Of a stretch of DNA of 64,000 nucleotides, positions 1 through 7,550 are shown piece after piece (positions within the stretch are counted from its first letter, which is position 1; each line of letters opens with the position of its first letter). A program made the translations under genes and the position numbers. The notes below the pieces were generated by a model, which searched no databases, had not been told where the DNA came from, and saw only the letters and a program-made list of their open reading frames with translations. This stretch comes from Mycetocola tolaasinivorans (GTDB lineage: Bacteria; Actinomycetota; Actinomycetes; Actinomycetales; Microbacteriaceae). The stretch lies in assembly GCF_003667565.1 (NCBI RefSeq), contig NZ_RCUX01000005.1, positions 124,001-188,000 on the forward strand. The letters run 5' to 3'.

Positions 1-329
1 CGCGATCGGGTGGCGGACGCCGAGCCGCCGGAAAGCGCGGAGCCTCCGCGGGGGAAGGGTCGGCGCGTGCGCGCCGCCGTGCGGAGCGCGAGGCCGAGCG
101 CGAGGCCGAGGCGGCGGTTGCGGCCGCGGTTGAGGCCGAGCCCACCGTCCTGGCGGATCCGGACATCCCGGTGCCGCATGCCACCGAGGACGACACCCCG
201 GCCTGGCCCGAGCCTGCGGCACCGCCCACGGCGGCCGCGCCGGTGATCGAGCCCGCCCCGTCGGCCGAGCCCGTACTGCCGGCCGAGACTGCCCCGACTG
301 CTACTGACGAGCCCAAGGAGAGCAAGTAA
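1..329 (+). CDS. C-terminal tail of an upstream protein (partial)
   Basis: An open frame runs in from the left edge (codons start at base 3) and ends with TAA at 327-329, overlapping the next gene's ATG by one base. The visible 108 residues are low complexity: an Arg/Ala/Glu-rich stretch followed by a Pro/Ala/Glu/Thr-rich tail ending DEPKESK. No catalytic domain is visible. In related actinobacteria the gene before DUF5719 is often a large membrane glycosyltransferase with a long charged tail, so this may be its end. That assignment rests on neighbourhood only. The one-base stop/start overlap suggests translational coupling with the DUF5719 gene. Confidence 0.55.
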   Translation, partial: RSGGGRRAAGKRGASAGEGSARARRRAEREAEREAEAAVAAAVEAEPTVLADPDIPVPHATEDDTPAWPEPAAPPTAAAPVIEPAPSAEPVLPAETAPTATDEPKESK

Positions 330-1732
330 TGGTGAGTCCGAAGCGCATCGCGATTATTTCCGGCCGGGTTATTGCCGGGGCGCTCGGGGTGGGCCTCGTG
401 GGAGTCCTCGCGGTTGGCCTGACGAGCGTGACCATTCCCTCGGTGTCCGCGAAGGCACCGAGCGTGCAGGTTCACCCGACCGCCGCCGCGCAGACCCGCG
501 TGTGCACCGGGCCGCTGCTGCAGCCGGGCGAGTCCGGTGGACAGGCCACCGTCATCGGCGGCGGGAGCACCGTCGTGAGTGCCGATTCAGATCCGTCCAG
601 CACACCGCTCACAAACTCCGAACTCTCGGGCACCGATCAGGGGTCCGCCACGGCCCTGCGAATCCCGGTTGAGGGTTCCACCACACCGCTGATCGCCGCC
701 GCGCAGTCGCAGGCGGTGGGTCTGCCGGAGCTCTCCGGTTTTGCCGCGAGTGCCTGCGCCGAACCGGTGGCGGATGCCTGGCTGGTTGCGGGAAGCACCG
801 CGACCGGACGCACCTCCCTGATTACGCTCGCAAACCCCGGCACCGCCGATGCAAACGTGGTTCTCGAGATCTTCGGCGAGAGCGGCCGCGTGGATGCCCC
901 GGGTGCCGATGGCATCATCGTGCGGGCGGGCTCGCAGAAGGTTGTGCCGCTGGCCAGCCTGGCACCGGGCGTAGAAAAGCCGATCATTCACGTGAGCACC
1001 CGTGGTGGGCACGTGCTCGCCACTCTCCAGCAGAGCTCCGTGCGGGGCCTGACCCCCTCGGGTGTAGAGCTGGTTGGCCCCGCCGCGGCACCCGCCCTGA
1101 CGCAGTACATTCCCGGCGTGGTGATTCCGGAAACCCCGGCCGAGATCGAGGGGGATGACACCTACGATGACCGTGCCACCGCACTGCGCCTGATGGTGCC
1201 CGGAACCGTCGATGCGCAGGTCAAGATTTCGTTCGTGAACGAGTCTGGCGGGACGGCCCCGATGTCTCTTGACGCCACCGTTCCGGCGGGTGAGGTGCAC
1301 GAGATCTTCCTGGCGAACCTTCCGGCGGGGACCTTCGGGGTCTCCGTCGAATCGGATCAGCCGGTGGTGGGTGGCGTACGCGTCACCGCCTCAAACGGCT
1401 CGGACTTCGCCTGGTTTACCTCGACCGTCCAGGTGGGGGACAGCGCCCGCATTGCGATCGCGCCGGGCGAGAACCCGCGCCTGCACCTGGGCAACCGCGG
1501 CGATGCGGATGCCCGGGTGACGCTGACTCCGGCCGACGGCGAACCGATTGAGGTCACCGTGCCCGCCGGTGGCGGTGCGAGCGTGCCGGTCACCGCCGGT
1601 GCCGGATATGTCCTCGCGGGCGCCGGCGACGTGCTCGCCTCGGTGAGCTATGCCGGCCCGAACGAGTTCTCCTCCTTCACCGTGCAGCCGGCCAGCCCCG
1701 GCTCCTCCACGGTGACGGTTTACCCGCGCTAG
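329..1732 (+). CDS. DUF5719 family protein
   Basis: A 467-residue protein. The N-terminus holds one hydrophobic segment (about residues 11-35), consistent with a signal anchor or secretion signal. The rest is a long Ala/Gly/Val-rich extracytoplasmic region that looks like repeated beta-sandwich modules, with recurrent segments such as LITLANPGTADANVVLEIFG. This matches the actinobacterial DUF5719 family in length, composition and position next to DUF3499 and the metallopeptidase-like gene. No enzymatic motif is visible, and a cell-surface role is inferred. ATG 329 overlaps the preceding stop codon, so it is probably the last gene of the upstream operon. A strong hairpin follows. Confidence 0.75.
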   Translation: MVSPKRIAIISGRVIAGALGVGLVGVLAVGLTSVTIPSVSAKAPSVQVHPTAAAQTRVCTGPLLQPGESGGQATVIGGGSTVVSADSDPSSTPLTNSELSGTDQGSATALRIPVEGSTTPLIAAAQSQAVGLPELSGFAASACAEPVADAWLVAGSTATGRTSLITLANPGTADANVVLEIFGESGRVDAPGADGIIVRAGSQKVVPLASLAPGVEKPIIHVSTRGGHVLATLQQSSVRGLTPSGVELVGPAAAPALTQYIPGVVIPETPAEIEGDDTYDDRATALRLMVPGTVDAQVKISFVNESGGTAPMSLDATVPAGEVHEIFLANLPAGTFGVSVESDQPVVGGVRVTASNGSDFAWFTSTVQVGDSARIAIAPGENPRLHLGNRGDADARVTLTPADGEPIEVTVPAGGGASVPVTAGAGYVLAGAGDVLASVSYAGPNEFSSFTVQPASPGSSTVTVYPR

Positions 1733-1737
1733 CGGTA

Positions 1738-1779
1738 CGAAAATGCCCGCATCCGCTTCGGCGGGTGCGGGCATTTTCG
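1738..1779. terminator. Bidirectional terminator between convergent genes
   Basis: A 19-bp stem closed by a TTCG tetraloop. The outer 14 pairs (CGAAAATGCCCGCA and its complement) are perfect, and A and T runs at the outer ends suit both directions. It lies between the DUF5719 gene (+) and the ABC ATPase gene (-), immediately before both stops. Confidence 0.9.
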
Positions 1780-1783
1780 GCGT

Positions 1784-2596
1784 TTAGGCACCGGCGCGTG
1801 CGCTCCAGCGGCCCTCGTGTTCACTGATCCGAATGGGGTATTTGAAGCTCTCCGAGACGGCCTCGGTGGTCAGGACTTCCCGGGCGAGGCCCTGGGCAGA
1901 GATCCGGCCGTCGGTCACGAGCGCCGCATGGGTCGTCGAGGTGGGAAGCTCCTCGAGGTGGTGGGTCACGAGCAGGGTGGCGAGGTCGGGCCGGACGGAC
2001 ACCAGATGGTCAACCGTTTCCAGGAGCTGTTCGCGGGCGGCCACGTCGAGGCCGGTGGAGGGCTCGTCCAGCAGGAGGAGCGCCGGATCAGTGATCAGGG
2101 CGCGGGCGATGAGGGTCCGACCACGTTCGCCCTGGGACAGCGTGGTCCAGTGCTCGTTGAGCTTGGATCCGAGCCCCAGCAGATCGGCCAGTTCGAGGGC
2201 GCGTGCGGTCTCCTTGGCGGAGGGTTCCCAGCGCATCATTCGTTCGACGCTGCCGGTCAGGCCGGTGAGGATCACGTCGAGAATCGGCAGTGGGCTCTGC
2301 AGCGGATGTCGCGGATTGACGTGCCCGATGTGGGTGCGCAGCTCGCGGATCTCCACCCGCCCGAGGCGCGCACCGAGCACGTCCACGGTGCCGGTGGTCG
2401 GGTGCTGAACGGCACCGCAGAGACTCAGCAGCGTGGACTTCCCGGCACCGTTGGCACCGATGACGGCCCAGCGTTCACCGGCGTGAACCGTGAGGTTGAT
2501 ATCAATCAGGAGCGGGCGTCCACCACGGACGAACCCAACGTTTTCGAGGCTCAGCACCGCGGTGCCGGGTTCTTGGGGTGAGGAGGAGGGGAGCAT
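1784..2596 (-). CDS. ABC transporter ATP-binding protein (stand-alone, YlmA/ModF-like)
   Basis: A 270-residue single ABC ATPase. Visible motifs are Walker A GANGAGKST at residues 47-55, signature LSQGE at 153-157, Walker B LLLLDEP at about 173-179, and a downstream switch histidine in VTHHLEEL. No permease or binding-protein gene is adjacent, so the substrate cannot be inferred. The sequence style (HVNPRHPLQSPL Q-loop region, LSQGERGR signature) resembles the YlmA/ModF-like soluble ATPases rather than a classical importer. It stands alone, convergent with DUF5719, and about 145 bp separate it from the metallopeptidase-like gene upstream. Confidence 0.88.
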   Translation of the reverse strand: MLPSSSPQEPGTAVLSLENVGFVRGGRPLLIDINLTVHAGERWAVIGANGAGKSTLLSLCGAVQHPTTGTVDVLGARLGRVEIRELRTHIGHVNPRHPLQSPLPILDVILTGLTGSVERMMRWEPSAKETARALELADLLGLGSKLNEHWTTLSQGERGRTLIARALITDPALLLLDEPSTGLDVAAREQLLETVDHLVSVRPDLATLLVTHHLEELPTSTTHAALVTDGRISAQGLAREVLTTEAVSESFKYPIRISEHEGRWSARAGA

Positions 2597-2632
2597 TACA
2601 CGCTTTCAAGACGGGATCGCGCGGACCGAGCA

Positions 2633-2672
2633 GGCACGATCAACACCGTGCCGGCACGAATAACACTGTGCA
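2633..2672. repeat. Two tandem 20-bp near-palindromic repeats upstream of the ABC ATPase
   Basis: Two adjacent 20-bp units (2633-2652 and 2653-2672) share the pattern GGCACGA-x-x-AACAC-x-GTGC. Each is also an imperfect inverted repeat (GCAC...GTGC). They lie 37-76 bp upstream of the ABC ATPase start, where a repressor site would be expected. No cognate regulator is encoded nearby. Confidence 0.45.
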
Positions 2673-2742
2673 GGGAGCGCTGCGGGGTCGTGGCGCGGGG
2701 ACGCGAGTCGTGGGTATGCGGCGTCGTGCCCGGGGTTTCAGC

Positions 2743-3183
2743 CTAGCGGAAACGCTCCGGCCCGAGGTCCCACGGGTCACGGTCGAGGAACTCGGCGGTG
2801 GCGCGGAACACGCAGCTTTCGATGTACATCTGGCGGTGCAACTGGTCGTTCACGTGGAGGCGTGCGAGGCGCTCGATCGGCACACGGTAGAGGATAATGC
2901 GGCGCTGATCGCGCAGGGCATCCCAGCGGCGCACGCCGTTCGGGCCGGGCTCGCCGAGGGGCATGCCGCCGATTTCGAAGCTGACGCCCTCGAGGTCTGC
3001 ACTCCACATGCCGCGCAGGAAGTCTGCGGTGCTGCCCACGATGAGATCGAAGAAGTCGATGCGTCCGCGCAGCGGCGGCAGGTGCGGCCCGGTGACCGAG
3101 CTGCGACCGGCGCGGCCGTGCCGATCGTGTCGTACCGCGCGCCGAGAGGTGCTCTGACGGGCGGAGTGGGAAGAACGAGCCAT
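2743..3183 (-). CDS. Metallopeptidase-family protein (DUF1025/zincin-like) without HExxH
   Basis: A 146-residue protein with a basic, Ser/Arg-rich N-terminus (residues 1-35), followed by the fold typical of the small actinobacterial metallopeptidase family that sits next to DUF3499: FFDLIVGSTADFLRGMW, FEIGGMPLGEPG, RRIILYRVPIERLAR and a C-terminal WDLGPERF. Catalytic zincins of this family carry HExxH in the last third. Here the matching region reads LHRQMYIESCVFRATAEFL and has no such motif, so proteolytic activity is doubtful. It is divergent from the DUF3499 gene across 64 bp. Confidence 0.75.
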   Translation of the reverse strand: MARSSHSARQSTSRRAVRHDRHGRAGRSSVTGPHLPPLRGRIDFFDLIVGSTADFLRGMWSADLEGVSFEIGGMPLGEPGPNGVRRWDALRDQRRIILYRVPIERLARLHVNDQLHRQMYIESCVFRATAEFLDRDPWDLGPERFR

Positions 3184-3247
3184 GCCACCAGTCTAATCCG
3201 TGCACCGCGAAAACGCCTGGGCACGGGCAGGGTACGCTGGAGGGGAT
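3184..3247. promoter_or_regulatory. Divergent promoter region, metallopeptidase-like gene / DUF3499
   Basis: On the minus strand TAGACT (3190-3195) lies exactly 6 nt before the ATG of the metallopeptidase-like gene, the spacing expected of a leaderless actinobacterial transcript with a TANNNT -10 box. On the plus strand TACGCT (3233-3238) and GGAGGGG (3239-3245) precede the DUF3499 ATG at 3248. The same GGTACGCTGGA string recurs near 6160, upstream of the LacI gene. Confidence 0.5.
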
Positions 3248-3451
3248 ATGAATCAGAGGCTCTGCTCCCGAATCGGCTGTAACCGCGAGGCGGTCGCGAC
3301 CCTCACCTACGACTATGCGGATTCGATGGCCGTGATCGGCCCGCTCGGCACCGAACGTCGCCCGCACTGTTACGACCTGTGCGCGTTTCACGCGACCAGG
3401 CAGACGGTACCGCTCGGGTGGACCCTGATTCAGCCGCGAATTACCCCCTAA
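3248..3451 (+). CDS. DUF3499 family protein
   Basis: A 67-residue protein (MNQRLCSRIGC...). Conserved cysteines and histidines (CSRIGC near the N-terminus, later HCYDLCAFH) suggest a small zinc-binding fold. The YDYADSMAVIGPL and VPLGW segments are characteristic of actinobacterial DUF3499. Start ATG 3248 is preferred because GGAGGGG lies just before it; an upstream in-frame ATG at 3200 would run through the promoter. Function is unknown. The neighbourhood (metallopeptidase-like gene, ahcY) is the conserved one for this family. Confidence 0.85.
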   Translation: MNQRLCSRIGCNREAVATLTYDYADSMAVIGPLGTERRPHCYDLCAFHATRQTVPLGWTLIQPRITP

Positions 3452-3463
3452 CTCGGAGGCAGC

Positions 3464-3682
3464 ATGAGCCCGTTCCAGCGTGTGTCCTACATCCTGTTCA
3501 TCATCGTGGGCGCGGGGTTTGTCATCTACGGCTTCATGCGCGGGGCGATGGGCGGATTCACCGGTTCAAGCCTGCTCACTGCGATCGTCTTGATTTTGGC
3601 CGGTGGCCTGGTTCTTTACCGCGGGTTCCGCGGAGTTCGCGCCATGCTGGAGGGCGGCTCGGACGACAAATCTGACCGCTGA
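3464..3682 (+). CDS. Small two-helix membrane protein
   Basis: A 72-residue protein beginning 12 bp after the DUF3499 stop, with AACTCGGAGGC as ribosome-binding site. Two hydrophobic segments (about residues 8-27 and 37-55) are joined by a Gly/Met-rich loop, and the tail is charged (GGSDDKSDR). No family is recognised. Spacing suggests co-transcription with DUF3499 and perhaps with ahcY downstream. Confidence 0.7.
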   Translation: MSPFQRVSYILFIIVGAGFVIYGFMRGAMGGFTGSSLLTAIVLILAGGLVLYRGFRGVRAMLEGGSDDKSDR

Positions 3683-3738
3683 GAGGCGGCCCCAAAGATC
3701 CTCCGTAACGTGGCAAAATGGTCTGCGACAATGGGACT

Positions 3739-5220
3739 ATGTCGCGTCCCGAACTCTCCACTGACCTTCCCTTCCTCGTCGCCGATCTGAGCCTGGCCGA
3801 AGCCGGCCGCCACCAGCTGCGTCTCGCCGAAAACGAGATGCCCGGCCTGATGAGCCTCCGTTCCGAATTCGCCGAGAGCCAGCCGCTGGCCGGTGCCCGC
3901 ATCGCCGGTTCGCTGCACATGACGGTGCAGACCGCCGTGCTGATCGAAACCCTCGTTGCCCTCGGTGCCCGGGTGCGCTGGGCCAGCTGCAACATCTTCT
4001 CGACCCAGGACGAGGCCGCCGCGGCCGTCGTGGTGGGCCCGAACGGGACCGTCGAAAACCCGCAGGGTGTGCCGGTGTTCGCCTGGAAGGGTGAGACCCT
4101 GCCCGAGTACTGGTGGTGCACCAGCCGCATCTTCGACTGGTCGACCGAGGCCGCCGAAGCCGGCGCCGACTGGGCCGGCCCGAACCTGATCCTGGACGAT
4201 GGCGGCGACGCCACGATCCTCGTGCACAAGGGCCGCGAGTTTGAGCTCGCCGGTGCCGTGCCCGCCACCGCCGAGACCGACAGCGTCGAGTACGGCGTGA
4301 TCCTCGACCTGCTGCGCGACTCGCTCACCACCAGCACCGACCGCTGGACCCGCATCGCCGCCGAGGTTCAGGGCGTCACCGAGGAGACCACCACCGGTGT
4401 GCACCGCCTCTACGAGCTTGAGCGCGACGGCCAGCTGCTGTTCCCGGCGATCAACGTCAACGACTCGGTCACCAAGTCGAAGTTTGACAACCGCTACGGC
4501 ATCCGCCACTCGCTGCCGGACGGCCTGAACCGCGCAACCGACGTCCTGATCGGCGGCAAGGTGGCCTTCGTTGTGGGTTATGGCGACGTGGGTAAGGGCG
4601 CGGCCGAGGCGCTGCGTGGCCAGGGTGCCCGCGTTATCGTCTCCGAGGTTGACCCCATTTGCGCGCTGCAGGCCGCGATGGACGGCTTCCAGGTCGCACA
4701 GCTCGAGTCGGTCGTGGGCCAGGTGGACATCTTCGTGACCACCACCGGAAACTTCAACGTGATTCGTCCCGAGCACATCCTCGAGATGAAGCACCACGCG
4801 ATCGTTTCGAACGTCGGTCACTTCGACAACGAGATCGACATGGCCGGCCTCGCGAAGATCGAGGGCGTCTCCCGCGTGGAGATCAAGCCACAGGTGCACG
4901 AGTGGAATCTGCCCAACGGTCGCAGCGTGATCGTGCTCTCCGAGGGGCGCCTGATGAACCTGGGTAACGCCACCGGCCACCCCTCGTTCGTGATGAGCAA
5001 CTCGTTCACCAACCAGGTGCTCGCCCAGATCGAGCTGCACACCCGCCTCGAGGCGTACCCGATCGGCGTCTACACGCTGCCGAAGCTCCTGGATGAGAAG
5101 GTCGCCCGCCTGCACCTCGACGCCCTGGGTGTGGAGCTCACCGAGCTCTCGCCGGCCCAGGCCGCGTACATCGGTGTCTCGGTGGAGGGCCCTTACAAGG
5201 TGGAGCACTACCGCTACTAG
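3739..5220 (+). CDS. ahcY: Adenosylhomocysteinase
   Basis: A 493-residue S-adenosyl-L-homocysteine hydrolase that splits SAH to adenosine and homocysteine and keeps the methyl cycle running; cytosolic and NAD-dependent. Visible signatures include [15 protein letters not shown] (substrate domain), the NAD-binding GYGDVGKG at about residues 279-286, [10 protein letters not shown], and the C-terminal [10 protein letters not shown] typical of the family. Length matches actinobacterial homologues. ATG 3739 starts the conserved part; ATG 3718 is 21 bp upstream and would add an unconserved MVCDNGT. I see no SAH riboswitch in the short 56-bp leader. Confidence 0.97.
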   Translation: MSRPELSTDLPFLVADLSLAEAGRHQLRLAENEMPGLMSLRSEFAESQPLAGARIAGSLHMTVQTAVLIETLVALGARVRWASCNIFSTQDEAAAAVVVGPNGTVENPQGVPVFAWKGETLPEYWWCTSRIFDWSTEAAEAGADWAGPNLILDDGGDATILVHKGREFELAGAVPATAETDSVEYGVILDLLRDSLTTSTDRWTRIAAEVQGVTEETTTGVHRLYELERDGQLLFPAINVNDSVTKSKFDNRYGIRHSLPDGLNRATDVLIGGKVAFVVGYGDVGKGAAEALRGQGARVIVSEVDPICALQAAMDGFQVAQLESVVGQVDIFVTTTGNFNVIRPEHILEMKHHAIVSNVGHFDNEIDMAGLAKIEGVSRVEIKPQVHEWNLPNGRSVIVLSEGRLMNLGNATGHPSFVMSNSFTNQVLAQIELHTRLEAYPIGVYTLPKLLDEKVARLHLDALGVELTELSPAQAAYIGVSVEGPYKVEHYRY

Positions 5221-5233
5221 CCGGTAACGCACG

Positions 5234-5267
5234 AAACGCCCCGGTATCCGTGGATACCGGGGCGTTT
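5234..5267. terminator. Terminator of ahcY, bidirectional
   Basis: A perfect 16-bp inverted repeat, AAACGCCCCGGTATCC and its complement with two bases between, followed by TTTTGC on the plus strand and flanked by AAA for the minus strand. It separates ahcY from the convergent tautomerase-fusion gene. Confidence 0.9.
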
Positions 5268-5293
5268 TGCGCGCGCTCGGCCCGGTGCGGTTA

Positions 5294-6121
5294 CTAAACG
5301 GTGGTTTCCCAGATATTGAGGCTGACGCTGAACCCCTGCCCGAGCTCCTCGGTGACCCGCATGGCGAGGATGCCGCCCTCGGCCGCGTGCGCCTCCGCGT
5401 GGGCGATGTTCTCGCCCCAGCCGTGATCGTGGTGGTAGAGGGTGTTGAAGCCGTGGGCCCAGGCCTTCAGCCGGGCGCGCAGGGCATCCGAAATCTGGGG
5501 GAACTGTGATTCGACGGTGAGCCCCTCCGGCCCCCAGAGCGGCCAGTCCACCCCGTACTCGTTTGCAATCTTGATGGATGTCCGCTCGCGGGTTAGACCC
5601 AGCCGGAACCGGTCGCCGGAGAACACCTCAAAGCGCTCACCGCTCAGGGGTGCCTCGGCAAACCAGATCGGTGTATCGCTCGGGAGTCTCGTATCGGCGG
5701 TCGCCGCTCCCGTCTCCGGTTCATTCCGCTCGCCGGGCTCGATCGCATAGCTCAGCGCCAGTTCGTCACCGGTGGTGCCGCGGATGCCCCAGTTTTCGCG
5801 TGGGGTCTCGGTGAGGGTGATTTCGAGGTCCTGCGGGTCGATGCCGACGTCCGTCGAGACCCGCTCAAACAGCTCGTGGATGAAGCGCTTTCGGGTGTCC
5901 ACGCTGCGTCCGGCAAAGAGGGATACCTCGATGATCGTGTAGTTTTCGCTGCGATCCGCGGGCGTGAAGAAGTCTTCGCGCTCGAGCGTGATGAAGCGGT
6001 GGAAGCGCTTGGTTTCGGGCAGGCCGAGCTCCCGCACCGCGGCGGCGTGAATTGCGTCCGAAAGTGCCTGCCGGCGGGGGCGGAGGGTGTCGGCGAGTCC
6101 GTAAATGATGATCTGGGCCAT
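5294..6121 (-). CDS. Tautomerase-family protein fused to an uncharacterised C-terminal domain
   Basis: A 275-residue protein. Residues 1 to about 125 match the tautomerase/MIF-like family (MAQIIIYGLADTLR, KRFHRFITLEREDF, ENYTIIEVSLF, LEITLTETPRENWGIRG). Residue 2 is Ala, not the Pro that becomes the catalytic N-terminal proline in 4-oxalocrotonate tautomerases, so chemistry is uncertain. After a linker (about 125-160), residues 160-275 form a second region (IKIANEYGVDWPLWGPEG, WAHGFNTLYHHDHGW) that resembles stand-alone actinobacterial hypothetical proteins. ATG 6121 begins the conserved sequence; longer upstream readings lack homology-like content and cross the divergent promoter. Confidence 0.75.
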   Translation of the reverse strand: MAQIIIYGLADTLRPRRQALSDAIHAAAVRELGLPETKRFHRFITLEREDFFTPADRSENYTIIEVSLFAGRSVDTRKRFIHELFERVSTDVGIDPQDLEITLTETPRENWGIRGTTGDELALSYAIEPGERNEPETGAATADTRLPSDTPIWFAEAPLSGERFEVFSGDRFRLGLTRERTSIKIANEYGVDWPLWGPEGLTVESQFPQISDALRARLKAWAHGFNTLYHHDHGWGENIAHAEAHAAEGGILAMRVTEELGQGFSVSLNIWETTV

Positions 6122-6181
6122 GTGTGACAGTATGCCCGCGTGTGGGCCGCGGCAACAGGGTACGCTGGAATCCGTCCCGCG

Positions 6182-6195
6182 CGTAAGCGCATCCA
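6182..6195. promoter_or_regulatory. Probable LacI autoregulatory operator
   Basis: CGTAAGCGCATCCA matches 12 of 14 positions of the reverse complement of the palindromic site upstream of the transporter operon at 7437-7450 (TGTAAGCGCATACA), including the 10-base core GTAAGCGCAT. It lies 22 bp before the GTG start of the LacI gene. A site shared between regulator and operon is typical of LacI autoregulation. Confidence 0.65.
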
Positions 6196-6216
6196 TTCTG
6201 GAAGGTATCGGATTCC

Positions 6217-7314
6217 GTGAAGCCGCCCACCGTGTATGACGTCGCCGAGCGTGCGGGGGTGTCGATCGCCACCGTATCGCGGGTGCTGCGCTCGCCGAAT
6301 CGGGTGCGTCCGGATACCGCGGCCCGGGTTGAGGCGGCGGTGCGTGAGCTGGGATATGTGCCAAGCGGCGCTGCTCGCGGCCTTGCCGAGCGCCGGACCG
6401 GCGTGCTGGGGCTGTACCTGCCGGGCTTCGACGCGATCGAGGAGCTCACCGAGATTGAGCTGCCCGAGACCGGCGGGACCGATATCGTCAGTGATCTGGG
6501 CCGGAGCGCCGATGATCACGTGGCCGACCTCTACTTTGACGAGGTGGTCCGCGGTGCCGAGCTGGAGGCCTGGCGGCGCGGATACGCACTCATGGTTGCG
6601 GTGGGGCGCGGGGAGAACTCCGTGCAGACCTTTACCGATATGGCCGGTCGGGTGGACGGTTTGATCGTGCTGGCGCGGGCCGTGCCGGATGCGGTACTGA
6701 CCCCGCTGGCCGCGCGGATTCCCGTGGTGGTGCTCTCCGCTCGCGGTGACTATGAGGCGTTTGATCGGGTGTCGGTGTCGAACCGCGAGGGGATGGCGGC
6801 GCTGACCGATCACGTGCTCGCGCACACCACCGGCGAGATCGTGTACCTCGGTGGCCCCGAGGAGTCTCCGGATGCCCGGGACCGCCGCCGCGGCGTGCGG
6901 GACGCCCTGGAGAAGCACGGCCGTACCGAGGACGTGCGCTGGATGAGCGAGATCTTTACCCGGGATACCGGCCGGCGGGTGGGCCGTGAGCTCGTGCGGG
7001 CGGCCGCGTCGGGGGAACCCCTGCCCGGTGCCGTGCTGTGCGGTAACGACCAGATGGCGCTCGGTGTGCTGGATGAGTTCACCGCCGCGGGCATCGCCGT
7101 GCCCGAACGGGTGCTGGTCTCGGGCTTTGACGGTATTCCGGCGGCGGCGCTCTCGAGCCCGCGGCTCAGCACCGTGCGTCAGCCCATCGAGGACCTGGGC
7201 CGCGCGGCAATTGCGCTCCTGGACGAGCGCTTCCAGGCTCCAAATGGTGAGCCGCGCGGGGTGCGCCTGCCGGTGTCGGTGCTGCTGCGCGAGAGTACCG
7301 CGCCCTCCGTCTAG
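6217..7314 (+). CDS. LacI family transcriptional repressor
   Basis: A 365-residue repressor. The N-terminal helix-turn-helix and hinge are clear (VYDVAERAGVSIATVSRVL, then ARVEAAVRELGYVPSGAARGL), followed by a periplasmic-binding-protein-like effector domain ending IALLDERF...VRLPVSVLLRES. The effector domain has an acidic segment (about 66-100, EELTEIELPETGG) near the start that is longer than usual. Start is GTG 6217, preceded by GGAAGG. It reads toward the oligopeptide-type transporter and GH1 genes and most likely controls them; the matching operators at 6182 and 7437 support this. Effector is unknown, probably a beta-glucoside. Confidence 0.9.
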   Translation: MKPPTVYDVAERAGVSIATVSRVLRSPNRVRPDTAARVEAAVRELGYVPSGAARGLAERRTGVLGLYLPGFDAIEELTEIELPETGGTDIVSDLGRSADDHVADLYFDEVVRGAELEAWRRGYALMVAVGRGENSVQTFTDMAGRVDGLIVLARAVPDAVLTPLAARIPVVVLSARGDYEAFDRVSVSNREGMAALTDHVLAHTTGEIVYLGGPEESPDARDRRRGVRDALEKHGRTEDVRWMSEIFTRDTGRRVGRELVRAAASGEPLPGAVLCGNDQMALGVLDEFTAAGIAVPERVLVSGFDGIPAAALSSPRLSTVRQPIEDLGRAAIALLDERFQAPNGEPRGVRLPVSVLLRESTAPSV

Positions 7315-7422
7315 GGCTCGGATACCTCCGCCGAGAAAACATTGCGGTTGTGAGGAAAATCGTGTTGCCTGGGCACCACCCGCGCGTGACCCGACAGCGG
7401 GCCGTGCGCCACGAACGTGGGC

Positions 7423-7452
7423 TTGCAATTTGTAAATGTATGCGCTTACACT
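7423..7452 (+). promoter_or_regulatory. Promoter with overlapping LacI-type operator for the transporter operon
   Basis: TTGCAA (7423-7428) and TACACT (7447-7452) are spaced 18 bp and resemble -35 and -10 boxes. Lying over the -10 is TGTATGCGCTTACA (7437-7450), a near-perfect palindrome with the central GCGC common in LacI-family operators. Repressor binding here would block polymerase. The expected leader before the binding-protein gene is about 90 nt. Confidence 0.7.
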
Positions 7453-7550
7453 GAGTGAGTTGCACGCGACCGCGTCGCAACTCGACGCGTTCGTTGCCCT
7501 CCCCTGAACGCGCCGACTCGTGACGAGGATGACTCGAGGTTTCGCATTCA

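Noticed and set aside
3616..5232. Long minus-strand reading frame (538 residues) opposite ahcY
   Set aside because: Its composition (Val/Leu/His/Gly/Asp-rich) is that of an antisense shadow of a high-GC gene; ahcY on the plus strand has full family motifs.
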